Shown piece by piece: positions 36,801 through 46,578 of a stretch of 64,000 nt of DNA. A program made the position numbers and the translations under genes. Source of the stretch: Planctomycetota bacterium (lineage in GTDB: Bacteria > Planctomycetota > GCA-2746535); assembly GCA_002746535.1 (NCBI GenBank), contig NVWA01000016.1, positions 64,001 to 128,000 of the forward strand. Reading direction: 5' to 3'. Under the pieces are notes generated by a model. It was not told where the DNA came from. It saw only the letters and a program-made list of their open reading frames with translations, and did no database searches. The first letter of the stretch is position 1. Each line of letters starts with the position of its first letter.

Positions 36801-37488
36801 CAAAAAAGTAGGTCATTGGAAGGAATTTAACCACAATGAAAAGTTAATAAACGAGTGGAAATATAAGATGGAGTTTATACAAAATAGAAGATCATACTAC
36901 GATAACGGAAATCTAAAGAGCATCATCAATTACGAGAATTCAATGTATGACGGAAAGCAACTTTTATATTATCCTAATGGAAACATTAAATCATCCATTT
37001 CATTTTCTCTAAACTCACCGATTCCGGTATGGAAAAGATATTCACTAGATGGCGTTCTCAAAGGAGAGTGGAACATAGACGGCAAGTTCTCTGGGACTTT
37101 AAACGAACAGTATGTTTCAAAACAACTCTCAATATTCAATATTTTTGAAACTTTCGAAGATCAATTGATACTAATATCACTCAGTGGTGATGTAAGTATC
37201 AACAGTTCAAAAGTTATCTCAGCAACCAAACTGTTCAGAGGTCAAACGATTAGTTCGATTTCAAAAAATTATGGAAGTCTACTTGACTCCGATACATTAA
37301 AAGAATCTATTCTCTACCAAGAATATCATCTTAATAACCCATCAATAAATACATTTATAAAAGAAAAAATGGGTGGTGAAAAAAATTACTTTTTAATGAA
37401 TAAGAAAGTTCTGGTAAAACTTTCAACCAAAGGGAAAGTGGTAACAGAACAGGATTATTTAGAAATAAAAAATCACCCTCTAGAATAA
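33847..37488 (+). CDS. ECF-type sigma factor / TM / MORN-YwqK-like repeat fusion protein
   Basis: aa 1-185 sigma-70 r2/r4-like (DLHQDALQESCISIYKNL; LKQKEHKLLVLKYFEGMTNLEISTETGYQINSIPVLINRALGQLRKRF); TM SLLILITATVLSTSILYL; C-terminal repeats YENGKKQGLWKTTDLNGALYRETNYDQGKKSGIRKIFFNNGTL... Confidence 0.75.
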   Translation: MKQLIEDIIKTNDQSKWSQLIDTIHNDLLAQSYRLIPHGDLHQDALQESCISIYKNLNAFYIKNKKYDDYEFTINFSKWSRTIVRNTSFNTLRHRKNQNKLLELNPNYQEKLNEQIKESKKDSFELKEYLSQMLCSLKQKEHKLLVLKYFEGMTNLEISTETGYQINSIPVLINRALGQLRKRFEHVGLTIAAATLTEVLAQQNVTTSVITTIPPEVFHSIKSIPLKIGILTSSLKGLLMKSLLILITATVLSTSILYLQTNAESEKKTITTKKESTITTNKEALTKSKTTDQKSNSEEIIIPEQTSGNTTSINKQTKIYGLKKPLVSHILPNIQQFSQFFKDTAYGKIWADKKIKEQLSKVNWELIAPELFNMVDIDSTFCTIDEYLFLKTLLSNTDEITIEANKREFSARLKIKNEVEENSLKIKSAIDLLKKSYKLKHDKLAEVKHNITSSDGAVSVSTTSIYQDNIKSLNNLKYKTENNYFYIYIGNLVEIQNKSNENNKELIFRGKTRPSKSFDIGNNDLIRHPFMYTDTSEVTFETKFQNNQFHERSISTNLDKKCLLKPFIKSISEEGFTSDQEKNIYAAANFNLDEFILWAKPVLKIALSISPFMVEQISSQIKENLSGEVFMSLGKDGDITFIKAKSPEKAQAMMTAYSLFATPYGIIVEKGPNNWIKIKTSDKSFTTIEANLKIKGFLAIANYSNKGLINGISKFLYPIAVKYQHAKDYKEMVKPCLPILTQKHYLKYFGQSKISITKKNNVIIVDQTTDIPFLSITSFFNYFETLNQKTPSKKIFKNEGQITITNAKFKQELNYENGKKQGLWKTTDLNGALYRETNYDQGKKSGIRKIFFNNGTLSHAINFKSDSKHGNYKRFYGTGKLKEHGQFKNGKKTGSWKYYHLNTFVSSSGIFSDGHKTGTWEHFDENQKKVMTLNYSKDSSIPMQSIVYHLNGSPKISIDLKDQIHTIEQYNQQSTLIRISHYYNGKKVGHWKEFNHNEKLINEWKYKMEFIQNRRSYYDNGNLKSIINYENSMYDGKQLLYYPNGNIKSSISFSLNSPIPVWKRYSLDGVLKGEWNIDGKFSGTLNEQYVSKQLSIFNIFETFEDQLILISLSGDVSINSSKVISATKLFRGQTISSISKNYGSLLDSDTLKESILYQEYHLNNPSINTFIKEKMGGEKNYFLMNKKVLVKLSTKGKVVTEQDYLEIKNHPLE

Positions 37489-37508
37489 TATATTTTATTT
37501 TAACCCAA

Positions 37509-37555
37509 AGCACTCCTTTCTATCAATGTAAATTATTATTTTTGTCAGGAGTGCT
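37509..37555 (+). terminator. Large inverted repeat 3' of the sigma fusion gene
   Basis: AGCACTCCT (37509-37517) / AGGAGTGCT (37547-37555). Confidence 0.35.
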
Positions 37556-37759
37556 CACAACTACATTCTATACCAAAGCTTACAAAATTTCTAAATACTA
37601 GTATCATTATGGCCCTTGATGGCTTTACAATCTCAACTTGATATTATCCTTGAAAACCCTATACTAGTTTCTAATCAACTTGAACAATTACCTTCTCTGT
37701 GGTAAATCAAGTTACATTCACACCCTCTCTATAAATTATTTATACGCTAAGGAGTAATC

Positions 37760-40576
37760 ATGAAATATCTTTTTTTATCAATAGGCATTTTCTTTATCCT
37801 TTTTTGCAACACTATTGTTTTAGCTAGCGACTGGGATGAGTTTAAAGTAAAAAGGGAAAACAACTTTGAATTTGTGACTAAACCCACTATCACAAAAAAA
37901 GAGAATAGTTTTGTAATCTCCTTTGAAACTAAAAGTTTTTGTGACGTTACCATAGCTATCGAGAATAAAAGTAATGGTAAAATTTTACGCCATTTAGTAT
38001 CTGGCGTTTTAGGGAAAAACGCACCTACCCCCTTGAAACCAAATTCTAAAAAACAATCTATAGCTTTTGATGGCAAAGACGATGCCGGAAAATACATCAA
38101 AGAATTTTCGGATGTCCAAGTCAGAGTATCACTTGGGCTTAAACCAGTTTTTGACAAAAGCCTTTTTGATGAACCTAAAAGAAGACACTCTATAGCAAGA
38201 ATTCAAATGGCCACTCATCAAGATGGTGTCTATGTATATGATGGAGGTAATGGTATCGACTTTGTTAAGCTTTATGATTTTGACGGAAATTATAAAAAGA
38301 CCATTTACCCATTCCCTGCCAATAAAATTAAAGAAATTAAAAATTTAAAACACAAAGAGCTACCCAGCAAAGATGGAAAATATCCTGCAAAAGTAAATTT
38401 TCTCGGGACATCCTTTTTAAGAACTGGATCAAACTATGCACTGAATCTTGTCACACCTACAATCTTTGGAAGTAAACACTATGGTATGTATGGCAAAGCT
38501 GCGTCATTCATAGCCGTAAGCAAAAAAAATATCACGATTGGAATGGGGCATCTAGCAAGACTTGACAATACCGGTGGCTCCGGGGGTTTAGATTTTCATG
38601 GTCCACAAGTTGGCCCAATAATAAGTTATGGTAAAGATAGAACAAAAGCTATTGTTCCTCCAACAAGTGTAGCATTTAGTCCAAATGGAAAAAAACTTTA
38701 TCTTGCAGGATACCACTATTGTGTATATGGGAAAGCTTCTGGTGATATCATCACAAGTGGTAATTGGAAAACCCAACATATGGTCTATGAATTAGACTAT
38801 AACAGCAATGAAAAACCAAAAGTATTTTTGGGCAACCCTAATAAACCAGGTAATGATAATAAGAGTTTTAATTTGCCCATTAGTGTTACAACGGATGAAA
38901 AAGGTAACGTCTATGTCTGCGATTATTTTAATGATCGGGTGCAAGTTTTTAGTGCTGAGAAAAAAATTCTAAAATCTATTCCAGTCAAACGCCCCACCTA
39001 TATTACTATTCTTCCAAATACAAAAGAAACAATTGTAATTTCATATACTATAGCCACTCAAAAAAATGTAACAAAAAACAATCCAACGACATTAACTAAA
39101 CTTGGAAAATTCCCCAATCTCAAAGCAGGTAAACCAATTCTATTGCCAAAAGAGTACGGAACAAAGGGCGAAGGGTATTTATATTCAGGAACAGGTTTCC
39201 CCATAAGCACAGTCCTTTCAGACAATAATGGAAAGATTCGTCTTTGGGTATCAAAAGAATTAACTAGAGCCAATAGATTAACGAGAACAAAAGGAATCCG
39301 AAGGACAAATATAAAAATTTGGGAGTTAACAGGAACTAAATTTAAATTAATAAATGACTTTTCAAAAACAACAAAAGAAAAATTCATTGACTCAAAACCT
39401 GTTTATTACAGTCGCGAAAGAATTCAATACAACCCAAAAGACAAACACCTCTATTGCACAAAAACAATTCATGGCTTCAACGGAAAATCTTTTAAACATT
39501 TGTATAAAATAAATGTCAGTACAGGGAAAATATCTATTATTGACTTACCCTTTGATGCAGAAGATTTCTGTTTTGACAACTCGGGCTATCTATATTTGAA
39601 ATCAATTGATATTGTGGCAAGATATGACCCCTCTAATATGAGAGAAGTTCCTTGGGACTATGGCATAGAAATCAAAACAGCGACAAGTTCTTCATCTGAT
39701 AGAAAATTAGGTAGCGTTATATCTGGCATTAAAACACCTGTAAATAGTGGTTGGCACTCAGGAGGAATTTACGTAAATGCAAAAGGAGACTTTGTAATTT
39801 CTGGAGCAACTTATGCAGACAATAAAGAAGATAATCTCTCTAGTTCATTTAATATTTATAAAGGCAGGGCTAAGAACTCAAAAACGGTCAACTTAATTCA
39901 CATATACGATAAATATGGAAAATTGATAAAATCAGATGTTGTTCCAGGGCTTAGAGAAAACTATGGTGTTGCAATTGATTCGAATAAAAATATTTACATG
40001 ATGAACGCTTCTACAAGAGTATTGGACGGAAAAGCATACCCCGATTCATTAACGGGTACAATAATAAAATTCCCTGCAACTGGTGGACGTATTATTAAAA
40101 AAGGTACAAAACAAGTTTCGGTCCCTTTAGACCCTAGCGAAGAACCAAAAAGACCCGTAGATTTAAAAGGCGCTTGGGCTGAAAATGCTTCTTGGTTCTA
40201 CGGTGGTGTCGGCTTTTCTGGTAAGAATGGTACAAGAAACTTATTAAGTGGTACAGGATGCGCCTGTTGGAATGCAAGAATGACTTTTGATTATTTCAAC
40301 AGAACATTTGCACCAGAATTAAATAGGTTTAAAGTCGCTGTTTTAGATTCCAATGGTAACTTGATTCTCAACATTGGGCGATATGGCAACAGAGATACTG
40401 CCGGTGATAAAGGTTCCGTTAAAGTAGGAGGCGATGGCGTTACCTTAATGCACGGTGCCTATTTAGCAACTCACTCAGATAAAAGATTATTTATTGCCGA
40501 CCCTGGCAATGATCGAATAGTAGTTGTTAAATTAAATTATCATCAAAATGAAATCTTAAGTTTGCCTGAAAAATAA
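37760..40576 (+). CDS. Secreted NHL/beta-propeller-like protein with FlgD-type Ig segment
   Basis: Signal peptide; NGKILRHLVSGVLGKNAPTPLKPNSKKQSIAFDGKDDAGKYI; VTTDEKGNVYVCDYFNDRVQVFSAEKKILKSI; LFIADPGNDRIVVVKL. Confidence 0.65.
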   Translation: MKYLFLSIGIFFILFCNTIVLASDWDEFKVKRENNFEFVTKPTITKKENSFVISFETKSFCDVTIAIENKSNGKILRHLVSGVLGKNAPTPLKPNSKKQSIAFDGKDDAGKYIKEFSDVQVRVSLGLKPVFDKSLFDEPKRRHSIARIQMATHQDGVYVYDGGNGIDFVKLYDFDGNYKKTIYPFPANKIKEIKNLKHKELPSKDGKYPAKVNFLGTSFLRTGSNYALNLVTPTIFGSKHYGMYGKAASFIAVSKKNITIGMGHLARLDNTGGSGGLDFHGPQVGPIISYGKDRTKAIVPPTSVAFSPNGKKLYLAGYHYCVYGKASGDIITSGNWKTQHMVYELDYNSNEKPKVFLGNPNKPGNDNKSFNLPISVTTDEKGNVYVCDYFNDRVQVFSAEKKILKSIPVKRPTYITILPNTKETIVISYTIATQKNVTKNNPTTLTKLGKFPNLKAGKPILLPKEYGTKGEGYLYSGTGFPISTVLSDNNGKIRLWVSKELTRANRLTRTKGIRRTNIKIWELTGTKFKLINDFSKTTKEKFIDSKPVYYSRERIQYNPKDKHLYCTKTIHGFNGKSFKHLYKINVSTGKISIIDLPFDAEDFCFDNSGYLYLKSIDIVARYDPSNMREVPWDYGIEIKTATSSSSDRKLGSVISGIKTPVNSGWHSGGIYVNAKGDFVISGATYADNKEDNLSSSFNIYKGRAKNSKTVNLIHIYDKYGKLIKSDVVPGLRENYGVAIDSNKNIYMMNASTRVLDGKAYPDSLTGTIIKFPATGGRIIKKGTKQVSVPLDPSEEPKRPVDLKGAWAENASWFYGGVGFSGKNGTRNLLSGTGCACWNARMTFDYFNRTFAPELNRFKVAVLDSNGNLILNIGRYGNRDTAGDKGSVKVGGDGVTLMHGAYLATHSDKRLFIADPGNDRIVVVKLNYHQNEILSLPEK

Positions 40577-40758
40577 GATTGATTAAGCCTGTTAACTATT
40601 TAAGCGAGAACAATTTCTCGATTAAACAATTCAACTGATACAACTCATGAAATTCCTACTTGATATTTACTATAAATTGCAGATAACATTCAATTAATAT
40701 TATGTAATGATGATTAAAAATAATGGCGCTTATTTCCATTCACAAAAAAGGACTTTCC

Positions 40759-42300
40759 ATGAAAAAAATATTACTCCTTAACTTCTTAATACTTATGTTT
40801 GTAAATATACAATCCCAAGAAATAAAAAAAGATTCTAATAAGAAAGTTAAAACAGTCATCAAAAGCAAAGCACCAAAAGAAGACAAGAGCAACACCTATA
40901 AAGTAAAGAAAGAAAAGTTTAAAATTACTTTCAAATCAAAAGGCCAACTCGTACCAACAAAATTTCAAACGATTTCATTAAATCCTAAAAAATGGAACCT
41001 CTTTAAAATTACTAAATTAAAAAAACATGGCGACATGATAAAAAAAGGTGAATCGATAATTGAATTTGACCAAAAGCCATTAGATAAAAACATAAAACAA
41101 CAAGAACACCTTTTAATTGTTTCCCAACTCACATTAAAAGAGTCTTTATTGAAACTAGAAGAAATGAAATCAAGCCAAGAAATTAATCTTGAAACAGTAA
41201 ATAAAAAATCAAAACGATTAAATGAAGATATAAAAGAATATTTTAAAAACGGTCAGAAATGGGATAAAAAATTTAACGAAGACTATCGAAAACGTGTCGC
41301 CGAATACCTTTTATACAATATGGAAGAACTCAGACAATTAGAAAAGATGTATAAAGAAGATGACTTAACTGAAGAGACCGAAGAAATTATATTAACCCGC
41401 CAAAAAAATTCTGTTAACCACATGAAGTTGTGGGCTAGTCATTCTGATTATCGTAGCAAACAATTCAACATAAAATATCTTCCACGTATGAGTGAAGATC
41501 AAAAATCTCTCTTAAAACAGGACAAAATCTCTCTTAAAACCTTAAAAGAAAGTATACCTTTAGCGATTGGTATACTTGAAAAAGGCATTGAAAAACAAAA
41601 AGAAACCATTTTAGATTTAAAAATAAATCTAAAGAAATTAAGTGCTGATAAACAATTGTTCAACATTAAAGCTACTATGAACGGTATCGTTTATTACGGT
41701 CAATTAAATGGTGAAGGATGGCTCAATGCTCAAAACTCAGCAAATTCATTGAAGATACACTTAAATGCGCGTTTATTTACAACCATGATGACAATTGTCT
41801 CCTCAGATAAATTAATTGTTTATTCCCAAATCTTAGAAAACCAATTGCGATGGATGAACGAAAATCTAAAAGGGAAAATGAATCCTATTGCCTATCCCAA
41901 TCAAAAATACAGCTGCAAGCTTTTAAAAATTAAAAAAATACCCTCGAGCAAGTTAAAATTCAACACACACTTTTCTATCAAACCTCTCTCAAAAACCCCA
42001 AGTGACTTATATCCAGGTTACAATGTAAATTTAAAATTTACTCCCGTAGACCTAAATGATGTTATCAGCATTCCGCTTCCATTTTTGCATGAAGAAGATG
42101 AACTTAAATTTGTCTACTTGAAAAGCGATAACGAACTTAAGTTTATTAAAAGAGAAATTACAACTGGATTGAAAAATAAAAAAACTATCCTGGTAACAAA
42201 TGGTTTAACGCTTGATGATATATTATTAAAAAAGAAGCCAAAAAAGGAGGCTGCGAAAAAGACTAAAAAAGCCGAAAGTAATCAAAAAGATGAGAAGTAA
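40759..42300 (+). CDS. HlyD-like periplasmic adaptor protein
   Basis: Signal peptide; beta-barrel/lipoyl-like VKKEKFKITFKSKGQLVP..TKLKKHGDMIKKGESIIEFDQKPLDKNIKQQEHLL then long helical hairpin. Start at MKKILLLN (40759). Confidence 0.55.
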   Translation: MKKILLLNFLILMFVNIQSQEIKKDSNKKVKTVIKSKAPKEDKSNTYKVKKEKFKITFKSKGQLVPTKFQTISLNPKKWNLFKITKLKKHGDMIKKGESIIEFDQKPLDKNIKQQEHLLIVSQLTLKESLLKLEEMKSSQEINLETVNKKSKRLNEDIKEYFKNGQKWDKKFNEDYRKRVAEYLLYNMEELRQLEKMYKEDDLTEETEEIILTRQKNSVNHMKLWASHSDYRSKQFNIKYLPRMSEDQKSLLKQDKISLKTLKESIPLAIGILEKGIEKQKETILDLKINLKKLSADKQLFNIKATMNGIVYYGQLNGEGWLNAQNSANSLKIHLNARLFTTMMTIVSSDKLIVYSQILENQLRWMNENLKGKMNPIAYPNQKYSCKLLKIKKIPSSKLKFNTHFSIKPLSKTPSDLYPGYNVNLKFTPVDLNDVISIPLPFLHEEDELKFVYLKSDNELKFIKREITTGLKNKKTILVTNGLTLDDILLKKKPKKEAAKKTKKAESNQKDEK

Positions 42301-43453
42301 AATAAATTATTGTTTTATTTTTATTCTGGCTGAACTGCTTATATCGTGTACAAAAATTTCGGTTCAATCTCCATTAGATTCTTGTTCTAAAGCCATCGAA
42401 AAGGGCACCACCTATTTAATTGAAAATCAACACCCTTCAGGAAATTGGGGATCAGCTACAAGAACTAAAGGTTTAAATATTTATGCTCCAATACCAGGAG
42501 CACATCATGGTTTTAAAATGGCCTCAACGGCCTTATGCCTTTCAGCTTTGCTTAAATTAGACTCCAAAAATAAAAAAGTTGGACAAGCAATTATAAAAGC
42601 TACCCATTGGATAATAAAGGAGATACCAAAGGTTAAAAGGGCTACTCCAGATGTGATCTATAATATATGGGCGCATGCCTATACAATAGAAACACTTATT
42701 CAGCTGCATCAATATTACAAATCTTTGAAAATCGATAGCTATCAATTAAAAATTGAAAAACTAATCAACCATCAAATAGCGATGCTTTACAAATACGAGG
42801 TTGTCGACGGCGGCTGGGCCTACTATGATTTTAATATTGGTTCAAAGAAACCGGCGGGGTCTAGTTCAAGCTTTACCACTGCAGCAACACTTATATCATT
42901 AAAATATGCTGAAAAAAATGGCTACAAAATAAATCAAAAAATAATTAACCGAGCAATTAAAGCATTAGTAAGAATGCAAAAACCAGATAAATCATATCTA
43001 TATGGCGAATATTTAAAGTGGCGTCCCATGCACCCTGTTAACCGACCTCCAGGAAGTTTAGGCCGAACCCAATCCTGCAATCTAGCACTTTATTTATGGA
43101 GCCATGAAAGTATTCAAGAACAACATTTATTAACCGGCACTGACAAGCTCGCCCGTAAACACTACTGGCTAGATGCTGGAAGAAAAACAGTCGTACCACA
43201 TGAATCTTTTTTTGCTATTGCAGGATATTTTTATTATCATGCCCTTTATTATGGAAGTAAAAATCTATCCCACCTACCTAATCTACATAAAAAAAGATTA
43301 TCAGAAACATTTATAAAGTATTTATGCAAACGCCAAGAAAAAAATGGCTCTTGGTGGGATTTCCCCTTATATAACTATCATCAATTTTATGGTACAGGCT
43401 ATGCTCTATCAGCATTGATCGATTGCCGAAAAGCTCAAATTAACAATCCCTAG
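42290..43453 (+). CDS. Prenyltransferase/squalene-oxidase-repeat-like lipoprotein
   Basis: Lipobox AELLISC; alpha-alpha toroid repeats AIEKGTTYLIENQHPSGNWGSATRT, HQIAMLYKYEVVDGGWAYYDF, KYLCKRQEKNGSWWDFPLYNYHQFYGTGYAL. Confidence 0.65.
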   Translation: MRSKINYCFIFILAELLISCTKISVQSPLDSCSKAIEKGTTYLIENQHPSGNWGSATRTKGLNIYAPIPGAHHGFKMASTALCLSALLKLDSKNKKVGQAIIKATHWIIKEIPKVKRATPDVIYNIWAHAYTIETLIQLHQYYKSLKIDSYQLKIEKLINHQIAMLYKYEVVDGGWAYYDFNIGSKKPAGSSSSFTTAATLISLKYAEKNGYKINQKIINRAIKALVRMQKPDKSYLYGEYLKWRPMHPVNRPPGSLGRTQSCNLALYLWSHESIQEQHLLTGTDKLARKHYWLDAGRKTVVPHESFFAIAGYFYYHALYYGSKNLSHLPNLHKKRLSETFIKYLCKRQEKNGSWWDFPLYNYHQFYGTGYALSALIDCRKAQINNP

Positions 43454-43722
43454 ACTTTAGCAAGCATACGATCATACTCGTCTTGTGAAATTCTTTTAAG
43501 ATGAAATAAGGTTAACAAATAAGCTACCCCAAATTTTTTCTTGTTGCTCGAAAATTTCTGTAAATCTTCATCTAGTTTAACTCTAGAAAATATGTCTTGA
43601 ACAAATGTATCTTTAAAATCCAATTCTAACATTACCGTTGCAGCTTTTACCGCTTCCTTAACAGCATCATTAATGTCACTATCAGGGTTATAAGATCTGT
43701 AAATATCTTCAATCGATATCAT
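43450..43722 (-). CDS. Small hypothetical protein (90 aa)
   Basis: ORF convergent with the previous gene; no recognised family. Confidence 0.5.
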   Translation of the reverse strand: MISIEDIYRSYNPDSDINDAVKEAVKAATVMLELDFKDTFVQDIFSRVKLDEDLQKFSSNKKKFGVAYLLTLFHLKRISQDEYDRMLAKV

Positions 43723-43856
43723 AAAATAGTTCCTAAAGGAATATAATTAAGACGTATAAGAATATTATACCCCATAAAATTGTAATTAATTCAACGGATC
43801 ACACATCAATTTAAAATAATGTGTGTCCACAATTCACTCATTATAAATTAAAATAT

Positions 43857-44609
43857 CTATTTACTTTTCAAGACTTCGTTTAAAAAACCTGTGAATCTAG
43901 CCCATGATTTTTCATCAGCATCTTTTCGATAACGCTCAGAACCAAAAACTGAAAAGGCGTGGGGAGCGCCACTATAAGTTACCATTTCATGAATGATTTT
44001 TTTGCTCTCAAGCTCAACAGCAAGTTTTGAAAAATGTTCCATCGTTACATGTTTATCAGCGGTACCATGCAGTATCAACAATTTCCCTTTTGTTTTTGTG
44101 TAATCTTTGCCCTCTGGAATACTGAGCCCGCCATGAAACGTCACAAAACCTTTTAAAGTTTTTCCCGAACGAGCGTATTCAAGTACGCAAGTTCCACCAA
44201 AACAATACCCCATAATAATAGCATTGGCAATATTACCGCCGGCAGATTTGGCAGCATTCAGACCACCATTTAACAATGCAATCATTTTTGGTCTGTCTTT
44301 ATAAAGAGCGCCCGTTAAAGCCTTCTTGTCTTTAAATTCTTTTGGCCGAATTCCTTTGCCAAACATATCAAGGGCAAATACAGCATAACCTTCTTTGACT
44401 AACATTTCAGCTCTTTTTATTTCATAATCAGTCAAACCATCCCAATCATGCACCAACAGAATTAAAGGTGCCTTTTTATCAGGGCTAACATAATAACCTT
44501 CGTAATCGTTACCGTCAACTTGGTAAACAACTAATTTACCCGCCGCACCTAGCGAACCCATAAGAAATGAAACTAATAAAACAATAAGGACTTTTTTCAT
44601 ATTAATCAT
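43857..44609 (-). CDS. Dienelactone hydrolase family protein, secreted
   Basis: Signal peptide; GYCFGGTCVLEYA nucleophile Cys; LILHGTADKHV; APHAFSV. Confidence 0.88.
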   Translation of the reverse strand: MINMKKVLIVLLVSFLMGSLGAAGKLVVYQVDGNDYEGYYVSPDKKAPLILLVHDWDGLTDYEIKRAEMLVKEGYAVFALDMFGKGIRPKEFKDKKALTGALYKDRPKMIALLNGGLNAAKSAGGNIANAIIMGYCFGGTCVLEYARSGKTLKGFVTFHGGLSIPEGKDYTKTKGKLLILHGTADKHVTMEHFSKLAVELESKKIIHEMVTYSGAPHAFSVFGSERYRKDADEKSWARFTGFLNEVLKSK

Positions 44610-44614
44610 ACCTT

Positions 44615-45607
44615 TTAAATTTGAATTTCTTTTGAACAGTAATCATGACCACTCATGATCATTTTATATAAATCTTCTCGAATTACTTGTGTTGCATATG
44701 TATTATCTAATGTAGAGCTAGACAAAGAATCCCCTTTCAAAAGTTCCACAAAAGCCTTATGTTCATTTAGAATACCACCTAAACCAGATGAGTCATCCTC
44801 ATCGATGCCAAAGTCAACAGCACTTTTATGCTGAGTCACTTGATTATTTTCATGTAACTCTACAAAACCAGGAGTATCATACATACCCACTTGCGGGAAA
44901 GAAATAAGAACGGATTTATCAGTACCTTTCAATACATATTTTTCCTCAGCTGAACCTGTATTAGGTGTAATCAGTATATCAAAACGAATATTAGATTTAG
45001 ACCAACCGTTAATATAAAAATTAGCCACACCCCCTTTGCGAATTAATTCCATTTTTCCTTTTTCAAATTCTTCGCCACTCAAAAATTGAGTCGTATCTAT
45101 GGGATGGACAGCCGTAGAAGAAAATTCTTCATCCATTCTTTTAAAACGACTGAATTGTGCCGTTACGCTCAATAACTCTACGCCTTCCATCCATTTTCTA
45201 GCTTGTTGAATATAAGGTGAAAAACGACGGTTATATGCAATCAGGTGTTTAAGTCCATTCGCTTTAAGTGCCAATTTTTTATGTAATGCTGATTCTTTAA
45301 CCGGAGGCTTTTCACACATAAAAGGTATTTTATATTCTAATGCTGTTTCAATCAATTGGTGAGAAACTCCCGGCGGAACCAGTATAACCAAACCTTCAGC
45401 CTTCTTTTCGCCAAGCATTTTATTCACATCAGTATAAATATTTTCACAATTAAGTTCTTTAGCATATTCCTGTGCTTGGGCTTCTTGTAAATCGCATACT
45501 CCAACGACATCTATTCGTTCTTCATTAAGCATACATTTAAATGCAGGCAAATGCATCGCACGTGACCAGTGCCCTGTACCTACTATGCAAATTTTCAGAC
45601 CACTCAT
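44615..45607 (-). CDS. Gfo/Idh/MocA family oxidoreductase
   Basis: KICIVGTGHWSRAMHLPAFK...VVGVCDLQEAQAQEYAKEL..; CEKPPVKE; YNRRFSPY. Confidence 0.9.
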   Translation of the reverse strand: MSGLKICIVGTGHWSRAMHLPAFKCMLNEERIDVVGVCDLQEAQAQEYAKELNCENIYTDVNKMLGEKKAEGLVILVPPGVSHQLIETALEYKIPFMCEKPPVKESALHKKLALKANGLKHLIAYNRRFSPYIQQARKWMEGVELLSVTAQFSRFKRMDEEFSSTAVHPIDTTQFLSGEEFEKGKMELIRKGGVANFYINGWSKSNIRFDILITPNTGSAEEKYVLKGTDKSVLISFPQVGMYDTPGFVELHENNQVTQHKSAVDFGIDEDDSSGLGGILNEHKAFVELLKGDSLSSSTLDNTYATQVIREDLYKMIMSGHDYCSKEIQI

Positions 45608-46094
45608 ATCAGATTATCCTTAACATTCTAGAAGACCAATTGAAATTTTTGACTTGAATCTCAGTAAGCCTCCAGTTTATATTTTCTTCACCAAAATCCA
45701 ATTTTTCAGAAGAACTTTTAAAAAATGTAATAAAAACTACTTTGCATTGATTCAGTGCTGATTCTTTAAATATATAATCTTTCATAAACTCATTTATACT
45801 CGTAATTTACAATATTAATTTTCATATTTTTATAATGAATTATTGAATAAAAACAATTAACAATCATTTCAAATATTCACATTAAAGCTCTAAGATACTC
45901 TCGTCTTCTTCACTTTCTCAATAAAAAGAATTATTCAGCTCTTTACTTTTTTGGTAATTACAGAGCAAATGTTCATATCGGCTCTTTATATAATATCTCA
46001 AAATACATTCAACTTATTTACAAATCAAACATTTTGCCCTTGCACTTATCAAAATATAGTTATGATACGAATTATTTGATAGCGAAGTATTATT

Positions 46095-46541
46095 ATGAAA
46101 TATAGAGAAACTGATGTGTATAAGTTCTTATTAAAGCTTTTAAAGACTTCTCACAATTTACAGGTAAAAGCGGGTGATTTCTTAAGCCAATACAATTTAA
46201 CTCAAGTTCAATTTAACGCTTTGATGATTCTGAAGCATGAAGAGAAAAAAGGATGCTCTCAAAAAGTCCTAGGAGACCATTTGTCTGTAAAAGGTCCAAA
46301 TATATCGACCTTAATTAAAAGACTTTTAAAACTAGAGGTTATCACGCGTACTCCAAACGAAAATGATGATCGAGAAAAGTTAATCAAACTTACCAATAAA
46401 GGTTTAAAGATAATTACAAAAATAGAACCATCGTACTACAAGAAGGTGCAGACAATTTTTTCAGAAATCAATCATAAAAGATTAAAAGAAGCCATGGCTA
46501 TCCTGAATCTTATTGATGAAAATAGTAAGAAAGCCCAATAG
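46095..46541 (+). CDS. MarR-family transcriptional regulator
   Basis: LTQVQFNALMILKHEEKKGCSQKVLGDHLSVKGPNISTLIKRLLKLEVITRTPNENDDREKLIKLTNKG. Confidence 0.9.
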   Translation: MKYRETDVYKFLLKLLKTSHNLQVKAGDFLSQYNLTQVQFNALMILKHEEKKGCSQKVLGDHLSVKGPNISTLIKRLLKLEVITRTPNENDDREKLIKLTNKGLKIITKIEPSYYKKVQTIFSEINHKRLKEAMAILNLIDENSKKAQ

Positions 46542-46578
46542 ATTAATTGGTTAAGAATAAAATTTACGGAGAAAACAT

